DNA of 64,000 nucleotides from Rossellomorea aquimaris (GCF_003315075.1 NZ_QNRJ01000016.1:1-64000); one strand, 5' to 3'. Shown: positions 35,022 through 44,746, counted from the stretch's first letter. Notes: generated by a model from the sequence alone, not told the origin. Program-made: numbers and translations.

Positions 35022-35813
35022 TCAATTTTTTTGACGCTCTGACTTTTTCGCTTCCCCTAGTCCTTTATATTTTCTCCAACCTACATAAGATAATGTAGAG
35101 ACAATGATACTGCCGGTTGATATGATCACCCACCAGAGGGAAGGATCTGCTTCATCCTCTTGTTTATTCTCAAATAGCTTCTCAAGGTCCGTTTCCAATG
35201 ATGTTAACTCGTTCATTGTTTCTGTGCTTTCCAACACGTCTTGCCTATAATGATCTAAGTAAGAAATTCTTGCTTCCAGCGCTTGAGCCCGTTCTACCGG
35301 AATATCCAATTTGATACTTGGTTGAATAATATTATATTTCGATAAAAACACATTCAATGTGGTATGGTATTCATCTACATTTCCATCTTCCGCTGCCGAC
35401 TTCACTCCATTAAACGCTTCCATGATCGGGTCTTCCATTTCGACCCACAAAGGCTGATATTGACTGCTTAAAGCATCCATCACAAGGCGGAACTTTGTAA
35501 CGGCGTTCACCTTCTGCTCCATGTCAGCAGAGGTCTGATTGATACTCTCCACTGCCAGATTATGTGAGATGGTGAGAATTCTAAGCTCATCCATTGAAAA
35601 AGAGCGTTGGGCACTCAAAGACGCAAATTCATCAGAGAAATAAACCAGTAGATGTTTCGCTTCTTCATATCTTCCAGCCTTTGTCATTTGTAAGGCCTGG
35701 TCTGCAACTTCATCAAGCTCGTTCATCGGAGACGTCGACTCTACTGCATTTAATGGGTGAGGTATTAAAATGAGAAAAAAGAAAAGCGCGATAAAGAATT
35801 GGATAAATTTCAT
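35022..35813 (-). CDS. ypjB: Sporulation protein YpjB
   Basis: A 263-aa envelope protein: N-terminal signal sequence (FIQFFIALFFFLILIPHPLN), a long helical extracytoplasmic region, and a C-terminal membrane anchor (WWVIISTGSIIVSTLSYVGW) followed by a basic tail. This matches YpjB, a sigma-E regulon protein of unknown role in B. subtilis. SD GGGGGG lies before ATG. A CATAAACT box at 35841-35848 fits a sigma-E -10, but I see no good -35. It is downstream of ypjA. Confidence 0.85.
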   Translation of the reverse strand: MKFIQFFIALFFFLILIPHPLNAVESTSPMNELDEVADQALQMTKAGRYEEAKHLLVYFSDEFASLSAQRSFSMDELRILTISHNLAVESINQTSADMEQKVNAVTKFRLVMDALSSQYQPLWVEMEDPIMEAFNGVKSAAEDGNVDEYHTTLNVFLSKYNIIQPSIKLDIPVERAQALEARISYLDHYRQDVLESTETMNELTSLETDLEKLFENKQEDEADPSLWWVIISTGSIIVSTLSYVGWRKYKGLGEAKKSERQKN

Positions 35814-35879
35814 ACTTGTCCCCCCTAAAACTTCTAGTAAAGTTTATGAAAGGGTGGACAAGAGTAGACCAAAAAAAGA

Positions 35880-36476
35880 CTATGGCCTAACTTGAATATC
35901 TAACCGTTTCGTTTTTTGCGTGAAGAAATAAGCGATAGCGATCGAGACAATACTTAACCAAAAAGTGAAGTATCCAATATGCTGTATGTACATAGACAAA
36001 CTGGAGTAAACGGGAAACTGCATATATACGTAATCGATGATGTCATTATGTACAGTCCATACGGCACCGACTATAATGTGCCAAATCCTCACTCGGTAAA
36101 AGGAAGAATACAATATCCCTTGTAAAGCCATTGCTCCATGTGACGCCATGAGCATATAGCCCTCCCAAGGTAAATCACCGGAAACCCACAGTGTCAACAA
36201 GTTCATTACCACAGCCCATATCCCGTATTTAAATAGCGTGATAATGGCTAACACTTCAAATAGTGGCCAATTGCGATTCAGTAAAAATGCTAAGAGAACA
36301 AAACAAAAAAACAGACTGGCTGTCGGGCTGTCGGGAACAAACACTAAAAATTGCGAGGGAGTATTTCGTAGTTGAGGGATATACCATATATAACCGTAAA
36401 TAGTGCCAAACAAATTCACAATGAGAAGCAACCATATAAACGTTTTATTCTTCAAGATGGACATGATCCAGAGCAT
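35880..36476 (-). CDS. ypjA: YpjA, DUF1405 multi-pass membrane protein
   Basis: A 198-aa protein with about six or seven hydrophobic helices (FIWLLLIVNLFGTIYGYIWY; SLFFCFVLLAFLL; YFTFWLSIVSIAIAYFF) and family residues YIPQLRNTPSQFLVFVPDSP and SHGAMALQGILY. It follows qcrC after a terminator and precedes ypjB, as in B. subtilis. Start MLWIMSILK is chosen for AGAGAGG about 7 bases upstream; a longer reading would begin inside the qcrC terminator. Function unknown. Confidence 0.85.
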   Translation of the reverse strand: MLWIMSILKNKTFIWLLLIVNLFGTIYGYIWYIPQLRNTPSQFLVFVPDSPTASLFFCFVLLAFLLNRNWPLFEVLAIITLFKYGIWAVVMNLLTLWVSGDLPWEGYMLMASHGAMALQGILYSSFYRVRIWHIIVGAVWTVHNDIIDYVYMQFPVYSSLSMYIQHIGYFTFWLSIVSIAIAYFFTQKTKRLDIQVRP

Positions 36477-36501
36477 ATATTTAATCCTCTCTTTCAAGTA
36501 G

Positions 36502-36533
36502 AAAAAAAGAGCCAACGTAAGCCGGCCCTTTTT
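36502..36533 (-). terminator. qcrABC terminator
   Basis: Minus strand AAGGGCCGGC and GTTGGCTCTT pair over ten bases (with G-U pairs) around a 4-base loop, followed by TTTTTTTC. It lies between qcrC and ypjA. Confidence 0.75.
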
Positions 36534-36539
36534 CATTGT

Positions 36540-37310
36540 TTATTCTTTTAAACCAGAGATGAATTCAGCCAGTTTGTCCAGCTCTTCGTCTGATCCTTTA
36601 AATAACCCTGCAGGCATGCCTGGTGGTTTACCGTTTTTAGCAATATCCGCTACTTCTTCAGGTGAGAGGCCTGTTGCAACTAAAGAAGGTCCTGCTCCAC
36701 CTTGCAGATTTTCACCATGACAGTTAATACAACCATTTTTCTGGTCTGCATAGATTTTATATCCTTCAGATTCTTTATCGATATCTACTTCAGCCTGGAT
36801 CTTACCTTGTTCTTTCGCTGCTTCCCAGTCATGAGTCACAACTGATTCCCAAGTCAAGAAATATGTTGCTGCAAGTGCCAATAACATGAATCCTACTGCA
36901 AATGGGCGTTTAGTTGGGCGACGTTCAGGTCCTACGTCGATAAATGGAGCAAGTAAAAGGGCTCCAAATGCGATTCCAGGAATTACGAATGCTCCAATAA
37001 CATTATAAGGTCCAGATGCATATGTGTATTTAAGTAATTGGTATAAGAATAAGAAATACCAGTCAGGTAATGGAATATATCCAGTATCTGTTGGATCGGC
37101 AACACGCTCTAACGGTGATGGATGAGCAACCGTTAAACATAGATAACCGATTAGGAAAACAGCTCCAACTAACCATTCTTTTAGTAAGAAGTTTGGCCAG
37201 AAAGCCTCTGTTTTTCCAGGGAACTCCGAATAATCTTTAGGAATATTCGGCTTTCTGTCTGCAGGTACACGTGAGTCCCCTACAAACTTCATCCCTTTTC
37301 CTCGATGCAT
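36540..37310 (-). CDS. qcrC: Menaquinol:cytochrome c reductase, cytochrome c/subunit IV fusion
   Basis: A 256-aa fusion of subunit IV of the b6f type with a C-terminal c-type cytochrome. It begins MHRGKGMKFVGDSR like B. subtilis QcrC. Three to four helices (LVGAVFLIGYLCLTVA; VIGAFVIPGIAFGALLLAPF; PFAVGFMLLALAATYFLTW) include PLPDWYFLFLYQLLK, part of the quinol site. The heme-binding CINCH is near residue 200 and the axial Met is in PPGMPAG. Third gene of the qcrABC operon, 48 bases after qcrB. Confidence 0.95.
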   Translation of the reverse strand: MHRGKGMKFVGDSRVPADRKPNIPKDYSEFPGKTEAFWPNFLLKEWLVGAVFLIGYLCLTVAHPSPLERVADPTDTGYIPLPDWYFLFLYQLLKYTYASGPYNVIGAFVIPGIAFGALLLAPFIDVGPERRPTKRPFAVGFMLLALAATYFLTWESVVTHDWEAAKEQGKIQAEVDIDKESEGYKIYADQKNGCINCHGENLQGGAGPSLVATGLSPEEVADIAKNGKPPGMPAGLFKGSDEELDKLAEFISGLKE

Positions 37311-37358
37311 AGCGTCCCCCTCCTTCTAATTTAAGGTTTATTAATTTATGTTCGTATC

Positions 37359-38033
37359 TTATAGTGGTCCTGAAATACCTTGCTTACGGATCATCAGGAA
37401 GTGAGCTCCCATTAGTCCAAGCAATGCTGCAGGCAGGAAGAATACATGAATAGCGAAGAATCTCGTTAGTGTTTGTGCACCAATGATAGAAGAATCTCCT
37501 GCGAGTAAGATCTTCACTTGCTCACCGATAAATGGTGTAGCAGCTGCGATTTCAATACCAACCTTCGTAGCGAATAGCGCTTTCATATCCCACGGTAATA
37601 AGTAACCAGTGAAACCAAGTCCTAACATTACGAAGAAAATAAGTACTCCAACAACCCAGTTCAATTCACGAGGTTTTTTGTATGCACCTTGGAAGAAGAC
37701 ACGTAGTGTATGTAGGAACATCATTACGATAACCAAACTAGCTCCCCAGTGATGCATTCCACGGACAATTTGTCCAAATGCAACTTCATTTTGCAGGTAA
37801 TACACAGATTCCCAAGCGTTTTTAATATCTGGAACATAGTACATTGTCAGGAACATTCCAGATAAAATTTGAATTACGGTAACGAAGAATGTTAATCCAC
37901 CAAAGCAGTAAACAAACGCTGAAAAGTGATGCGCCGGGTTTACATGTTCAGGTACTTCGTGATCCGCAATATCGCGCCACAAAGGCGTAATGTCCAAACG
38001 CTCGTCAACCCAATCATAGATTTTGTTCAGCAC
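37359..38033 (-). CDS. qcrB: Menaquinol:cytochrome c reductase, cytochrome b
   Basis: A 224-aa four-helix cytochrome b6. Heme-ligand histidines are spaced in RGMHHWGASLVIVMMFLHTL and RFFAIHVFFLPAALLGLMGA, and an unpaired covalent-heme Cys may be as in b6 proteins. The sequence is colinear with B. subtilis QcrB. Works in the cytoplasmic membrane between menaquinol and cytochrome c. It is 13 bases after qcrA. Confidence 0.96.
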   Translation of the reverse strand: MLNKIYDWVDERLDITPLWRDIADHEVPEHVNPAHHFSAFVYCFGGLTFFVTVIQILSGMFLTMYYVPDIKNAWESVYYLQNEVAFGQIVRGMHHWGASLVIVMMFLHTLRVFFQGAYKKPRELNWVVGVLIFFVMLGLGFTGYLLPWDMKALFATKVGIEIAAATPFIGEQVKILLAGDSSIIGAQTLTRFFAIHVFFLPAALLGLMGAHFLMIRKQGISGPL

Positions 38034-38046
38034 AGATTACGCCCCC

Positions 38047-38556
38047 TTACTTAACATATTTATTTGGTTCAGGTTGTCCAAGGTATAAAATACCGTCTTT
38101 TTCTTTTGTTGGATATACATCCAACGGTGCTGTCGGTGGTGTACCAGGAACATTTTTCCCGTTTTTCTCATACAGACCACCATGACAAGGGCAATAGAAC
38201 TTGTTTGGGTTACTCTTGTCTCCCGCCCAGTTAACAGTACATCCAAGATGCTTACATACTGGTGAAAGAGCAACAACATTCCCCTCTTTGTTCTTATAAA
38301 CCCATGCAGTTTGTGTTACTTCTGATGTGTACCACGCATCTTTTTGTTCATAAGAGAAATCGACACGTACTGGTTCATTTGTTAATTCTGAAACTTTTTG
38401 CTTTGTCGCTTTAAATTCTCCAGCAGCTGAAGTTTTTAATACTGGATCTACAGCAAATCGAACCATCGGCATTAACATTCCTGCCGCCATGAAACCGCCT
38501 ACACCCGTAAGTGTATAGTTAAGGAATTGACGTCTAGATACACGATGTTTGCTCAT
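38047..38556 (-). CDS. qcrA: Menaquinol:cytochrome c reductase, Rieske iron-sulfur subunit
   Basis: A 169-aa Rieske protein. A Tat-type N terminus SRRQFLNYTLTGVGGFMAAG carries the membrane anchor. The 2Fe-2S ligands are in CKHLGCTVNW and FYCPCHGG. Start MSKHRVSRRQ with SD GAGGGGGG; an in-frame upstream start has no family support. First gene of qcrABC behind a sigma-A promoter (38629-38657). Confidence 0.95.
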   Translation of the reverse strand: MSKHRVSRRQFLNYTLTGVGGFMAAGMLMPMVRFAVDPVLKTSAAGEFKATKQKVSELTNEPVRVDFSYEQKDAWYTSEVTQTAWVYKNKEGNVVALSPVCKHLGCTVNWAGDKSNPNKFYCPCHGGLYEKNGKNVPGTPPTAPLDVYPTKEKDGILYLGQPEPNKYVK

Positions 38557-38628
38557 CCTTTTCCCCCCTCTATCGTAAGGTAAGTCCATCGGACATATTT
38601 CGCACAAATATAAAACTAGGACATAACT

Positions 38629-38657
38629 ATGATATATTAAACTCTATACAAGGTCAA
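38629..38657 (-). promoter_or_regulatory. Sigma-A promoter of qcrABC
   Basis: Minus strand TTGACC (38652-38657), 17-base spacer, TATCAT (38629-38634). Confidence 0.7.
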
Positions 38658-38696
38658 TAACTCTCTAATCTAAATGATGGACACAATGTGAAGTTT

Positions 38697-39161
38697 TTAT
38701 GAATTTTTTTGCCATTTTTGTACAATCACATTTAAGAGCTGTTTCACTTGATCTTCCATGATGGAATGTTTGTACTGTTCATCTAAATGCTCAAGCGGTA
38801 TAGAGGGCACCCAAATCAAGCGGTCATGCAATTTCCCCTCTACCTTTTTCCATTCACTGTCCGATGTAAGAAAGAACGTATGCTTCACTCCGCTGGCACT
38901 TAATTCTTCGGCCCATTGGGTTAATCTTGAAACCTCATTTTCTCTGGAAGCAGACATAGTATACGTAAATGGAGGTGTCATGATCATCCTGCCTTTAAAT
39001 TGTCTTTCAAGGTGAAAGGTAAGCAGTGTGATGAATTCGGATTGTGCTGCGGACGTCTTGATATCCTTTAGGAAATCAACAGGAACAATCGGAATGACGG
39101 CAGTATCTATGTATTCTTTTTCAGATTCAAAGACTTCAATATCTTTTACGTTCCAATTCAT
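38697..39161 (-). CDS. ypiF: YpiF family protein (DUF2487)
   Basis: A 154-aa cytosolic protein in the slot of B. subtilis ypiF, just upstream of qcrA. Segments: MNWNVKDIEVFESEKEYIDT, AVIPIVPVDFLKD and RMIMTPPFTYTMS. Start MNWNVKD with GAGGG upstream; a longer reading overlaps the promoter. No catalytic motif is visible and the function is unknown. Separate promoter at 39199-39227. Confidence 0.82.
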   Translation of the reverse strand: MNWNVKDIEVFESEKEYIDTAVIPIVPVDFLKDIKTSAAQSEFITLLTFHLERQFKGRMIMTPPFTYTMSASRENEVSRLTQWAEELSASGVKHTFFLTSDSEWKKVEGKLHDRLIWVPSIPLEHLDEQYKHSIMEDQVKQLLNVIVQKWQKNS

Positions 39162-39198
39162 TGTAAAACCCTCGTTTCTTCTTTCATTTTCACTTCCC

Positions 39199-39227
39199 AT
39201 CATATCACTTTATAACACTCGTTTAAA
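39199..39227 (-). promoter_or_regulatory. Candidate promoter of ypiF
   Basis: Minus strand TTTAAA (39222-39227), 17-base spacer, TATGAT (39199-39204) with an upstream TG (extended -10). Confidence 0.55.
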
Positions 39228-39293
39228 AGCGATTTCACTTTTTTAATAGTATGCTCCATAAACCTTCTTCCTATTTATCTGAACCTGCAAATA

Positions 39294-39335
39294 AAGCTCG
39301 AATGAAGAGATGTACCTTTCTCTTCATTCGAGCTT
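39294..39335 (-). terminator. ypiB terminator
   Basis: Minus strand GCTCGAATGAAGAGA and TCTCTTCATTCGAGC form a 14-15 base perfect stem around an 8-base loop, followed by TTTATTTGC. Confidence 0.85.
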
Positions 39336-39875
39336 TTAGCTTAAGCTATTCAATTCTTTGGTTAATTTCTTGAAGGATTTTTCATCACCGGTATCAAGAG
39401 CCTGATCTATGGCCTTTAGCAATCGATCACGTTGAAAGGTTTGCAAACTGTCTTTGAGGAATTGTTCGGCAACAATCCTGTCTTTTTCATTAATCAAAAG
39501 ATACTTCGGCATAAAAGGGTTTTCTTCAAGTACTGCTGCAAATTGATAACTTGAATTTGCCTTACTGAAGTTCAATTGAATATAAATATCTTCGTCCTTA
39601 TTTAATCGAATATCGTGAAATGACTTCTCCGCATCAGTTGTCATGATGTTCTCTTTATAGAATCGGAATGGCACATCCTCAACACAATGCGTGGACATCA
39701 CAAGACCTCTTGGACAGTACTGAGATTCTTCAACAAAATGAACTTTTTTCATTAATTGATCATGACTCATCAGATAATTCAGTATCCACACACATTCTCT
39801 TCTTTTTAATTGATATCGGTTTAAAAACCAGCGAATAAATTCTTTCTTCTCGTTGACAGAAACAGGGGTGGTCAT
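39336..39875 (-). CDS. ypiB: YpiB, UPF0302 family protein
   Basis: A 179-aa protein of the UPF0302 family, matching B. subtilis YpiB in length. The N-terminal helical part has [25 protein letters not shown]-type sequence and the second part is a beta-rich module ([19 protein letters not shown]). The C terminus ends in a short helical IDEAL-like segment ([20 protein letters not shown]). Function unknown. It is 140 bases after ypiA. Confidence 0.85.
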   Translation of the reverse strand: MTTPVSVNEKKEFIRWFLNRYQLKRRECVWILNYLMSHDQLMKKVHFVEESQYCPRGLVMSTHCVEDVPFRFYKENIMTTDAEKSFHDIRLNKDEDIYIQLNFSKANSSYQFAAVLEENPFMPKYLLINEKDRIVAEQFLKDSLQTFQRDRLLKAIDQALDTGDEKSFKKLTKELNSLS

Positions 39876-40015
39876 GGTTTTCCCTCCTCTGCAGAATCCT
39901 TTTTAGTTTAGGTCCGTTTTCCTTTTGACATACAGCTTAAAAACGTTAGCAACTCTAAGGTGATTTCATGTTTACACGCCAGCCAAATCCCTTTGTACCA
40001 CCGACGTCGTTTCGT

Positions 40016-41275
40016 TTAGTCTTGTAATCTTTCAATCAGGTCCTGCCACTCGTCATTTGAAGGATCCATTTCAATCAGGTGTTTATATACTTCTACCGCT
40101 TCACCTCTGAGTCCTTCTTCTACTAGAAATTGTCCGTACTCTAGTAAAAACTCTTGATGATTCTTAAAGTAAGTATATGCAATACGGTATTGTTTTAATG
40201 CATGATTAAATTGTTCAAGCCCCTCATAGGCCTTTGCAAGATCCCAGTTGATTTGCGGCTCTTCTTCCCCTTCAACCTTAAGCATCTGGGCGATCTCCAA
40301 TACATCCTCAAATCGATCTTGCGTAAAGAACAATTTATTTATGACTAAAGCTGCTTCAACATAACCTGGATCTAAGGCTAAAGCTTCTCTGAAAAATGTC
40401 TCTGCCTCTTTTTCCAGCCCAAGCTTTAAGGAAATTTTCCCACCAAACAAATTCAGCTCCTTGTTGTATTCATCCTGTTTTACGCCCTCTTGAATGGTTT
40501 CCAGGCTTTCCTGCAGCTTTTCTTCATGTTCATAGGATCTGGCTAATAATAAATACACCGAATGATATTCCGGATCCAGCTCTTTTACCGAAATAAACTT
40601 TTCTATGGCTTTTTCATAGAATCCAGCCTGATATGCAGTAACGGCATATCCGAATAGTGTATTGATTTCCAGGTGATCTTGAAGAGCTTTTTCGTAATGT
40701 GTCAATGCTTCTTCAAAGGCTCCCCCTACACTATAAGCTTCAGCTAACCTTTGATGGACATTGGTTCCACCCAGCTCAGTCGTGCCTTTCTGAATGAGGG
40801 CATGATAATGTCTTATCGCTTCCAGGAACCTGCCTGTTTCAGAGTATAATTCCCCCAGGCCGAAATCAATGACAGGCTCATCTGGTAATAACTTCTTGGC
40901 TTGTAAAAGCTTCTGTTCACTAACTTCAAATAAACCCTGCATTTGATACAGATCTGCCAAAAGGAGCAATGCTCTTGGATATGTGGGGTCTTCTTCATCC
41001 AATTGTGCGAGTTTGTCTATCGCCTCTTCTTCATTATCCATCTCCACCATCACTTCTGCGAGCTCGATCAGGAGTTCTCCCTCTCCCGGGTAATATTCCA
41101 GCAGATTTTCATACAACTCTTTTGCTTCCTCAAGAAACCCTAAATGGTGTAATTCTTCAGCCAGGCTGAATTTTTCTTCATGACTTCCAAACTCCAATGC
41201 TTGCTTATACTGTTTCTTTGCTTCGTCCAATTTCCCTTCTTCTAATGAAGATAACATTCGTTCAGCGTATGACAT
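40016..41275 (-). CDS. ypiA: YpiA, tetratricopeptide repeat protein
   Basis: A 419-aa protein made of about eleven TPR units, for example LAEELHHLGFLEEAKELYEN, HYEKALQDHLEINTLFGYAV and AETFFREALALDPGYVEAAL. No signal peptide. Similar length to B. subtilis YpiA (423 aa). TPR stacks bind protein partners; the partner is unknown. Start MSYAERML with AAAGGG upstream. It lies 34 bases downstream of the amidohydrolase-like gene, so they may be cotranscribed. Confidence 0.88.
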   Translation of the reverse strand: MSYAERMLSSLEEGKLDEAKKQYKQALEFGSHEEKFSLAEELHHLGFLEEAKELYENLLEYYPGEGELLIELAEVMVEMDNEEEAIDKLAQLDEEDPTYPRALLLLADLYQMQGLFEVSEQKLLQAKKLLPDEPVIDFGLGELYSETGRFLEAIRHYHALIQKGTTELGGTNVHQRLAEAYSVGGAFEEALTHYEKALQDHLEINTLFGYAVTAYQAGFYEKAIEKFISVKELDPEYHSVYLLLARSYEHEEKLQESLETIQEGVKQDEYNKELNLFGGKISLKLGLEKEAETFFREALALDPGYVEAALVINKLFFTQDRFEDVLEIAQMLKVEGEEEPQINWDLAKAYEGLEQFNHALKQYRIAYTYFKNHQEFLLEYGQFLVEEGLRGEAVEVYKHLIEMDPSNDEWQDLIERLQD

Positions 41276-41309
41276 GGTCAATCCCTTTCTATAAAAAAGC
41301 TAATAGTCT

Positions 41310-42209
41310 TTAAATAAAGTACCCGGGTGTTTGAATGAATAGTTCTTCACCAGCACCAGGATAATAATAGCCTCTATTATTTAAGTAAAAACATTTTCCT
41401 TTATTCATTGTACATTTTAGCACATGTTGGTCAGTTTTAAATGCAGAGGGCTCAGCACCATTCTCACCTTCGATATTCATATAGAGGTTATAACTTATTT
41501 CTCCACCCACCAAAAAATTTCCTCTAAGGGGATATATTCCAATTTTCTTCAGTTCTTTAAGCCTCAATGGTTCTTTTTGCGGGATTTCATTTGAAAGATG
41601 AGGAATTTTCTCGTTTTCCATCGTATTTTGCCATATTTTAAGATGCTTCATTTTTGTTTTTATGTCTATATTTGTCGTAAAAAAAGGGACAAAAGTAATA
41701 GGATAATCATATAAAAATCCTTTGATCCATCCCCAGCGAATTTTCTTGAATAGATCTATTTCATTAATGTCAATCCAGACAACGGGAACTTTATGTCTTT
41801 TACACGACCGAATGACTGCAGGGGTAATAAGATTTGCGGATGTTTTTAACCCAATCGTGTAATCAAGAGGACTATTTAACAAGGACGTTTTGCGTTCATT
41901 CAATTTAGCTAAGAATTCGTATTCGTACCCTAATGTAAATGCCGTCAGGACAGTAGTACAACCTTTGTGGATAAATTCATCCAGGTAATAATTCTTTATT
42001 GAAAGAAAATCAGTTCCTTCAGGCACCTCTAAATCACACATTACATGTCCGGGAGTCATCATGAAAGATGAAACATCCATCCTCATGTACCGATAATAAG
42101 AAAACCTGTCTCTTATGGCCGATATTTTATCGTCTTTAACGAGTAAAGAAGTTTGAGTGATCTTGGAATCTTTAACCCAATTCGCGTTTTCAATAATATA
42201 CGTACTCAA
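41310..42209 (-). CDS. Amidohydrolase-like protein lacking metal ligands
   Basis: A 299-aa protein. The N terminus has the beta-sandwich entry of amidohydrolases: YIIENANWVKDSKITQTSLL, then DDKISAIRD and MMTPGHVMCDLEVPEG. In active enzymes that last segment reads PGxxDxHxH; here the HxH is gone. Later HKGCTTVLTAFT matches the GVTT segment of deacetylase-type members, and the barrel appears truncated (families run 380 aa or more). TTG start with AGGTGA 7 bases upstream. Inserted between ypiA and aroA. I infer a non-catalytic or altered function. Confidence 0.62.
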   Translation of the reverse strand: MSTYIIENANWVKDSKITQTSLLVKDDKISAIRDRFSYYRYMRMDVSSFMMTPGHVMCDLEVPEGTDFLSIKNYYLDEFIHKGCTTVLTAFTLGYEYEFLAKLNERKTSLLNSPLDYTIGLKTSANLITPAVIRSCKRHKVPVVWIDINEIDLFKKIRWGWIKGFLYDYPITFVPFFTTNIDIKTKMKHLKIWQNTMENEKIPHLSNEIPQKEPLRLKELKKIGIYPLRGNFLVGGEISYNLYMNIEGENGAEPSAFKTDQHVLKCTMNKGKCFYLNNRGYYYPGAGEELFIQTPGYFI

Positions 42210-42277
42210 ATCACCATCACCTTCCTTTATAGACAAGCTATGAAAGAAGGGATGAAATCATGCTATGCAATCATATA

Positions 42278-42322
42278 AAAGGAGAGGTGTTCGGGCTAAA
42301 CCATAGTCCGAACACCTCCCAA
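42278..42322 (-). terminator. aroA terminator
   Basis: Minus strand GGAGGTGTTCGG and CCGAACACCTCTCC pair over about 12 bases, followed by TTTTAT. It lies between aroA and the amidohydrolase-like gene. Confidence 0.85.
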
Positions 42323-42337
42323 AAGGAATCATGTACA

Positions 42338-43630
42338 TTATTTCTTTAACAACTTGTTTATATGCTCAAAGAAAGTTGGATACGATATGTTCACTGCATC
42401 CGCACCTTCAAGAATAACGTCAGAATTTGTTATTAAAGAAGCTACAGCCAGAGTCATTCCAATCCGATGATCTCCCCAGGAATGGACCTCCCCACCGTGC
42501 AATGGCGTTTTGCCTTCGATGATCATGCCGTCCTCAGTTCCTTGAATGTCAGCACCTAGGTTTCCAAGCTCTTGTACAATGGCATCGATCCGATTTGTTT
42601 CCTTAACCTTTAACTCCTGTGCATCCTTAATGATCGTCTTTCCCTTTGCCTGGGAAGCTAACAAGGCGATAACAGGTATCTCATCAATCAACGATGGGAT
42701 CAGGTCTCCACCAATTTCAATTCCCGTAAGATCTGAAGATTCCACCAGGATGTCCCCTATCGGTTCTCCAGTTTTTGAACTCTCCATTATTTCTATGGAT
42801 GCCCCCATCTTCTTCATCACTTCAACAATCCCCACACGGGTTTCATTAAGACCGACATTTTTCAGGAGCACTCTACTATTCGGCACAATCGCAGCGGCTA
42901 CCATAAAGAAGGCTGCTGAGGAAATATCCCCGGGAACATAAACTTCAGTTCCTTTTAACACCTGACCGCCCTTTACCTTGATTGTATCTCCATGCCTTTC
43001 AATATGGCCACCAAATTCGATAATCATTTTTTCTGTATGGTTTCTTGTTTTTTCAGGTTCTTGAATTTCAGTTGTACCTTCGGCCTGGAGCCCTGCCAAC
43101 AAGAGTGCTGACTTCACCTGTGCACTCGCTACAGGCAATGTGTATTTAATCCCTTTGAGGTCACCCCCGCGGATTGATAAAGGAGTATAGTTGCCTTCTG
43201 AACGACCGTCTATTTTAGTCCCGAACTTTTTCAATGGTTCTGTCACTCTTTTCATTGGGCGTTTCGCGATCGAGTCATCTCCAATAAGGATTGAATGAAA
43301 AGGTCTCCCTGCCAATATCCCCATAATAAGACGAGTAGTGGTACCTGAATTACCCACATCCAGAATGTCCTGTGGTTCTGATAAATGATCCCAGCCTTCA
43401 CCTGAAACAATCACTTCCTCATCTGTTACTCTGATATCGACGCCTAACTTACGGAAGCACTCAATCGTGCTTAAACAATCCTCTCCCATAAGAAAATTAT
43501 GTATAACGGTTTTCCCTTCCGCAACTGAACCAAACATAACAGCCCGGTGTGAAATAGATTTATCCCCAGGAACATTGAGTTCCCCATTAAGACCTTTTTG
43601 GGGGTTCATTAATTTCTTTTTTCCTTCCAT
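42338..43630 (-). CDS. aroA: 3-phosphoshikimate 1-carboxyvinyltransferase (EPSP synthase)
   Basis: A 430-aa enzyme (called AroE in B. subtilis) joining shikimate-3-phosphate and [17 protein letters not shown] near residue 20 and the GNSGTTTRL motif near 95 are diagnostic; [10 protein letters not shown] and the C-terminal [13 protein letters not shown] complete the active site. Start [10 protein letters not shown] with AAGGG 8 bases upstream; GTG 9 bases earlier overlaps the SD. It lies 12 bases after tyrA. Confidence 0.95.
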   Translation of the reverse strand: MEGKKKLMNPQKGLNGELNVPGDKSISHRAVMFGSVAEGKTVIHNFLMGEDCLSTIECFRKLGVDIRVTDEEVIVSGEGWDHLSEPQDILDVGNSGTTTRLIMGILAGRPFHSILIGDDSIAKRPMKRVTEPLKKFGTKIDGRSEGNYTPLSIRGGDLKGIKYTLPVASAQVKSALLLAGLQAEGTTEIQEPEKTRNHTEKMIIEFGGHIERHGDTIKVKGGQVLKGTEVYVPGDISSAAFFMVAAAIVPNSRVLLKNVGLNETRVGIVEVMKKMGASIEIMESSKTGEPIGDILVESSDLTGIEIGGDLIPSLIDEIPVIALLASQAKGKTIIKDAQELKVKETNRIDAIVQELGNLGADIQGTEDGMIIEGKTPLHGGEVHSWGDHRIGMTLAVASLITNSDVILEGADAVNISYPTFFEHINKLLKK

Positions 43631-43642
43631 CCTTATCACCCT

Positions 43643-44746
43643 TTACCCTAAGAATAATTCATAACCCGTATTTTCATTTAAGCAGTGTAAAGCCCTTTCT
43701 CTATCTTCAAGTGTTTGAAAGCTGATGACTAATACTCCGTAAATATCTTCTCTCGTTTCCAGGATTCTTATGTTTGTTAAGCTTATGTTTTCACCGGCAA
43801 GGTAAGCAGTAACCTCAGAAATCACCCCTGGATAATCAGGAACATCAACAAATAAGTCATAGAACGAAGGGATGGCCCCTTTTTCCTGAATGGGAAGATC
43901 ATCGCGAAACGTTTTCGCTTCTGTGAAGTAATCAAAGATTCCCTGTGAGTCCTTCTCTTCAATAATGGTGATGACTTCATCCATCTCTGTTTTCCACTGT
44001 TTGAGAAGCGAAAGCAAAACCGCTCTGTTCTGAAGCGTAATATCCTTCCACATCGTCGGGTTAGAAGAGGCAATCCGCGTGATATCACGGAATCCTCCAG
44101 CAGCGAGCCTCCGCAAATAAGGGTGCTGTACAGATGACTCTTTCGCTTGATGAACAAGAGATGCCGCTACAATATGTGGAAAATGACTGATCGTACCCGT
44201 TAATTCATCGTGCTCCCTGGGTTCTACAATCAGAAATTTGGCACGCGTTCCTTTTAGCCATTCTTGAAGTTCTTCTACTTTTTCACCAGTAGCACCAGAA
44301 CCTGGAGTAAGCATATAGAAGGCATTTTCAAATAAGATTTTTTTAGCTGCTGCTACACCGCTTTTATGAGAACCTGCCATTGGGTGTCCACCAATGAACT
44401 GAATTCCTTTAGTAGTCAGTTCTTCGGAGCACTTCATAATTTGTTCTTTTGTGCTCCCCGTGTCGGTAATGATCACTGTTTCTTTTAACGCGAAAGATTG
44501 AAACTGTGCAATGATCTTTTCAGTTTGAAAAACTGGTGTAGAAATAATGATGAGATCCGCTCTTTCAGCAGCAGACTGTAAAGATAGTGACATTTCATCG
44601 ATAATTCCCAGTGATCTCGCCAACCTTAACTCTTTATGATTAACATCATGTCCAATGATTGTAGCATCGGGGTGATCGCTCTTTATACAGAGTGCTAATG
44701 AGCCTCCGATTAATCCCATCCCAATGACCAATACCGTCCCTTTCAT
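43643..44746 (-). CDS. tyrA: Prephenate dehydrogenase with ACT domain
   Basis: A 367-aa NAD-dependent enzyme of tyrosine synthesis (B. subtilis TyrA 371 aa). Rossmann GMGLIGGSLAL at the N terminus, VGGHPMAGSHKSGV-like FIGGHPMAGSHKSG (about 115) and HDELTGTISHFPHIVA with the catalytic His. The C-terminal ACT domain (VPDYPGVISEVTAYLAGENI) gives tyrosine feedback. Start MKGTVLVIG with SD GAGGGGG; a longer reading starts inside the hisC terminator region. Confidence 0.94.
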   Translation of the reverse strand: MKGTVLVIGMGLIGGSLALCIKSDHPDATIIGHDVNHKELRLARSLGIIDEMSLSLQSAAERADLIIISTPVFQTEKIIAQFQSFALKETVIITDTGSTKEQIMKCSEELTTKGIQFIGGHPMAGSHKSGVAAAKKILFENAFYMLTPGSGATGEKVEELQEWLKGTRAKFLIVEPREHDELTGTISHFPHIVAASLVHQAKESSVQHPYLRRLAAGGFRDITRIASSNPTMWKDITLQNRAVLLSLLKQWKTEMDEVITIIEEKDSQGIFDYFTEAKTFRDDLPIQEKGAIPSFYDLFVDVPDYPGVISEVTAYLAGENISLTNIRILETREDIYGVLVISFQTLEDRERALHCLNENTGYELFLG

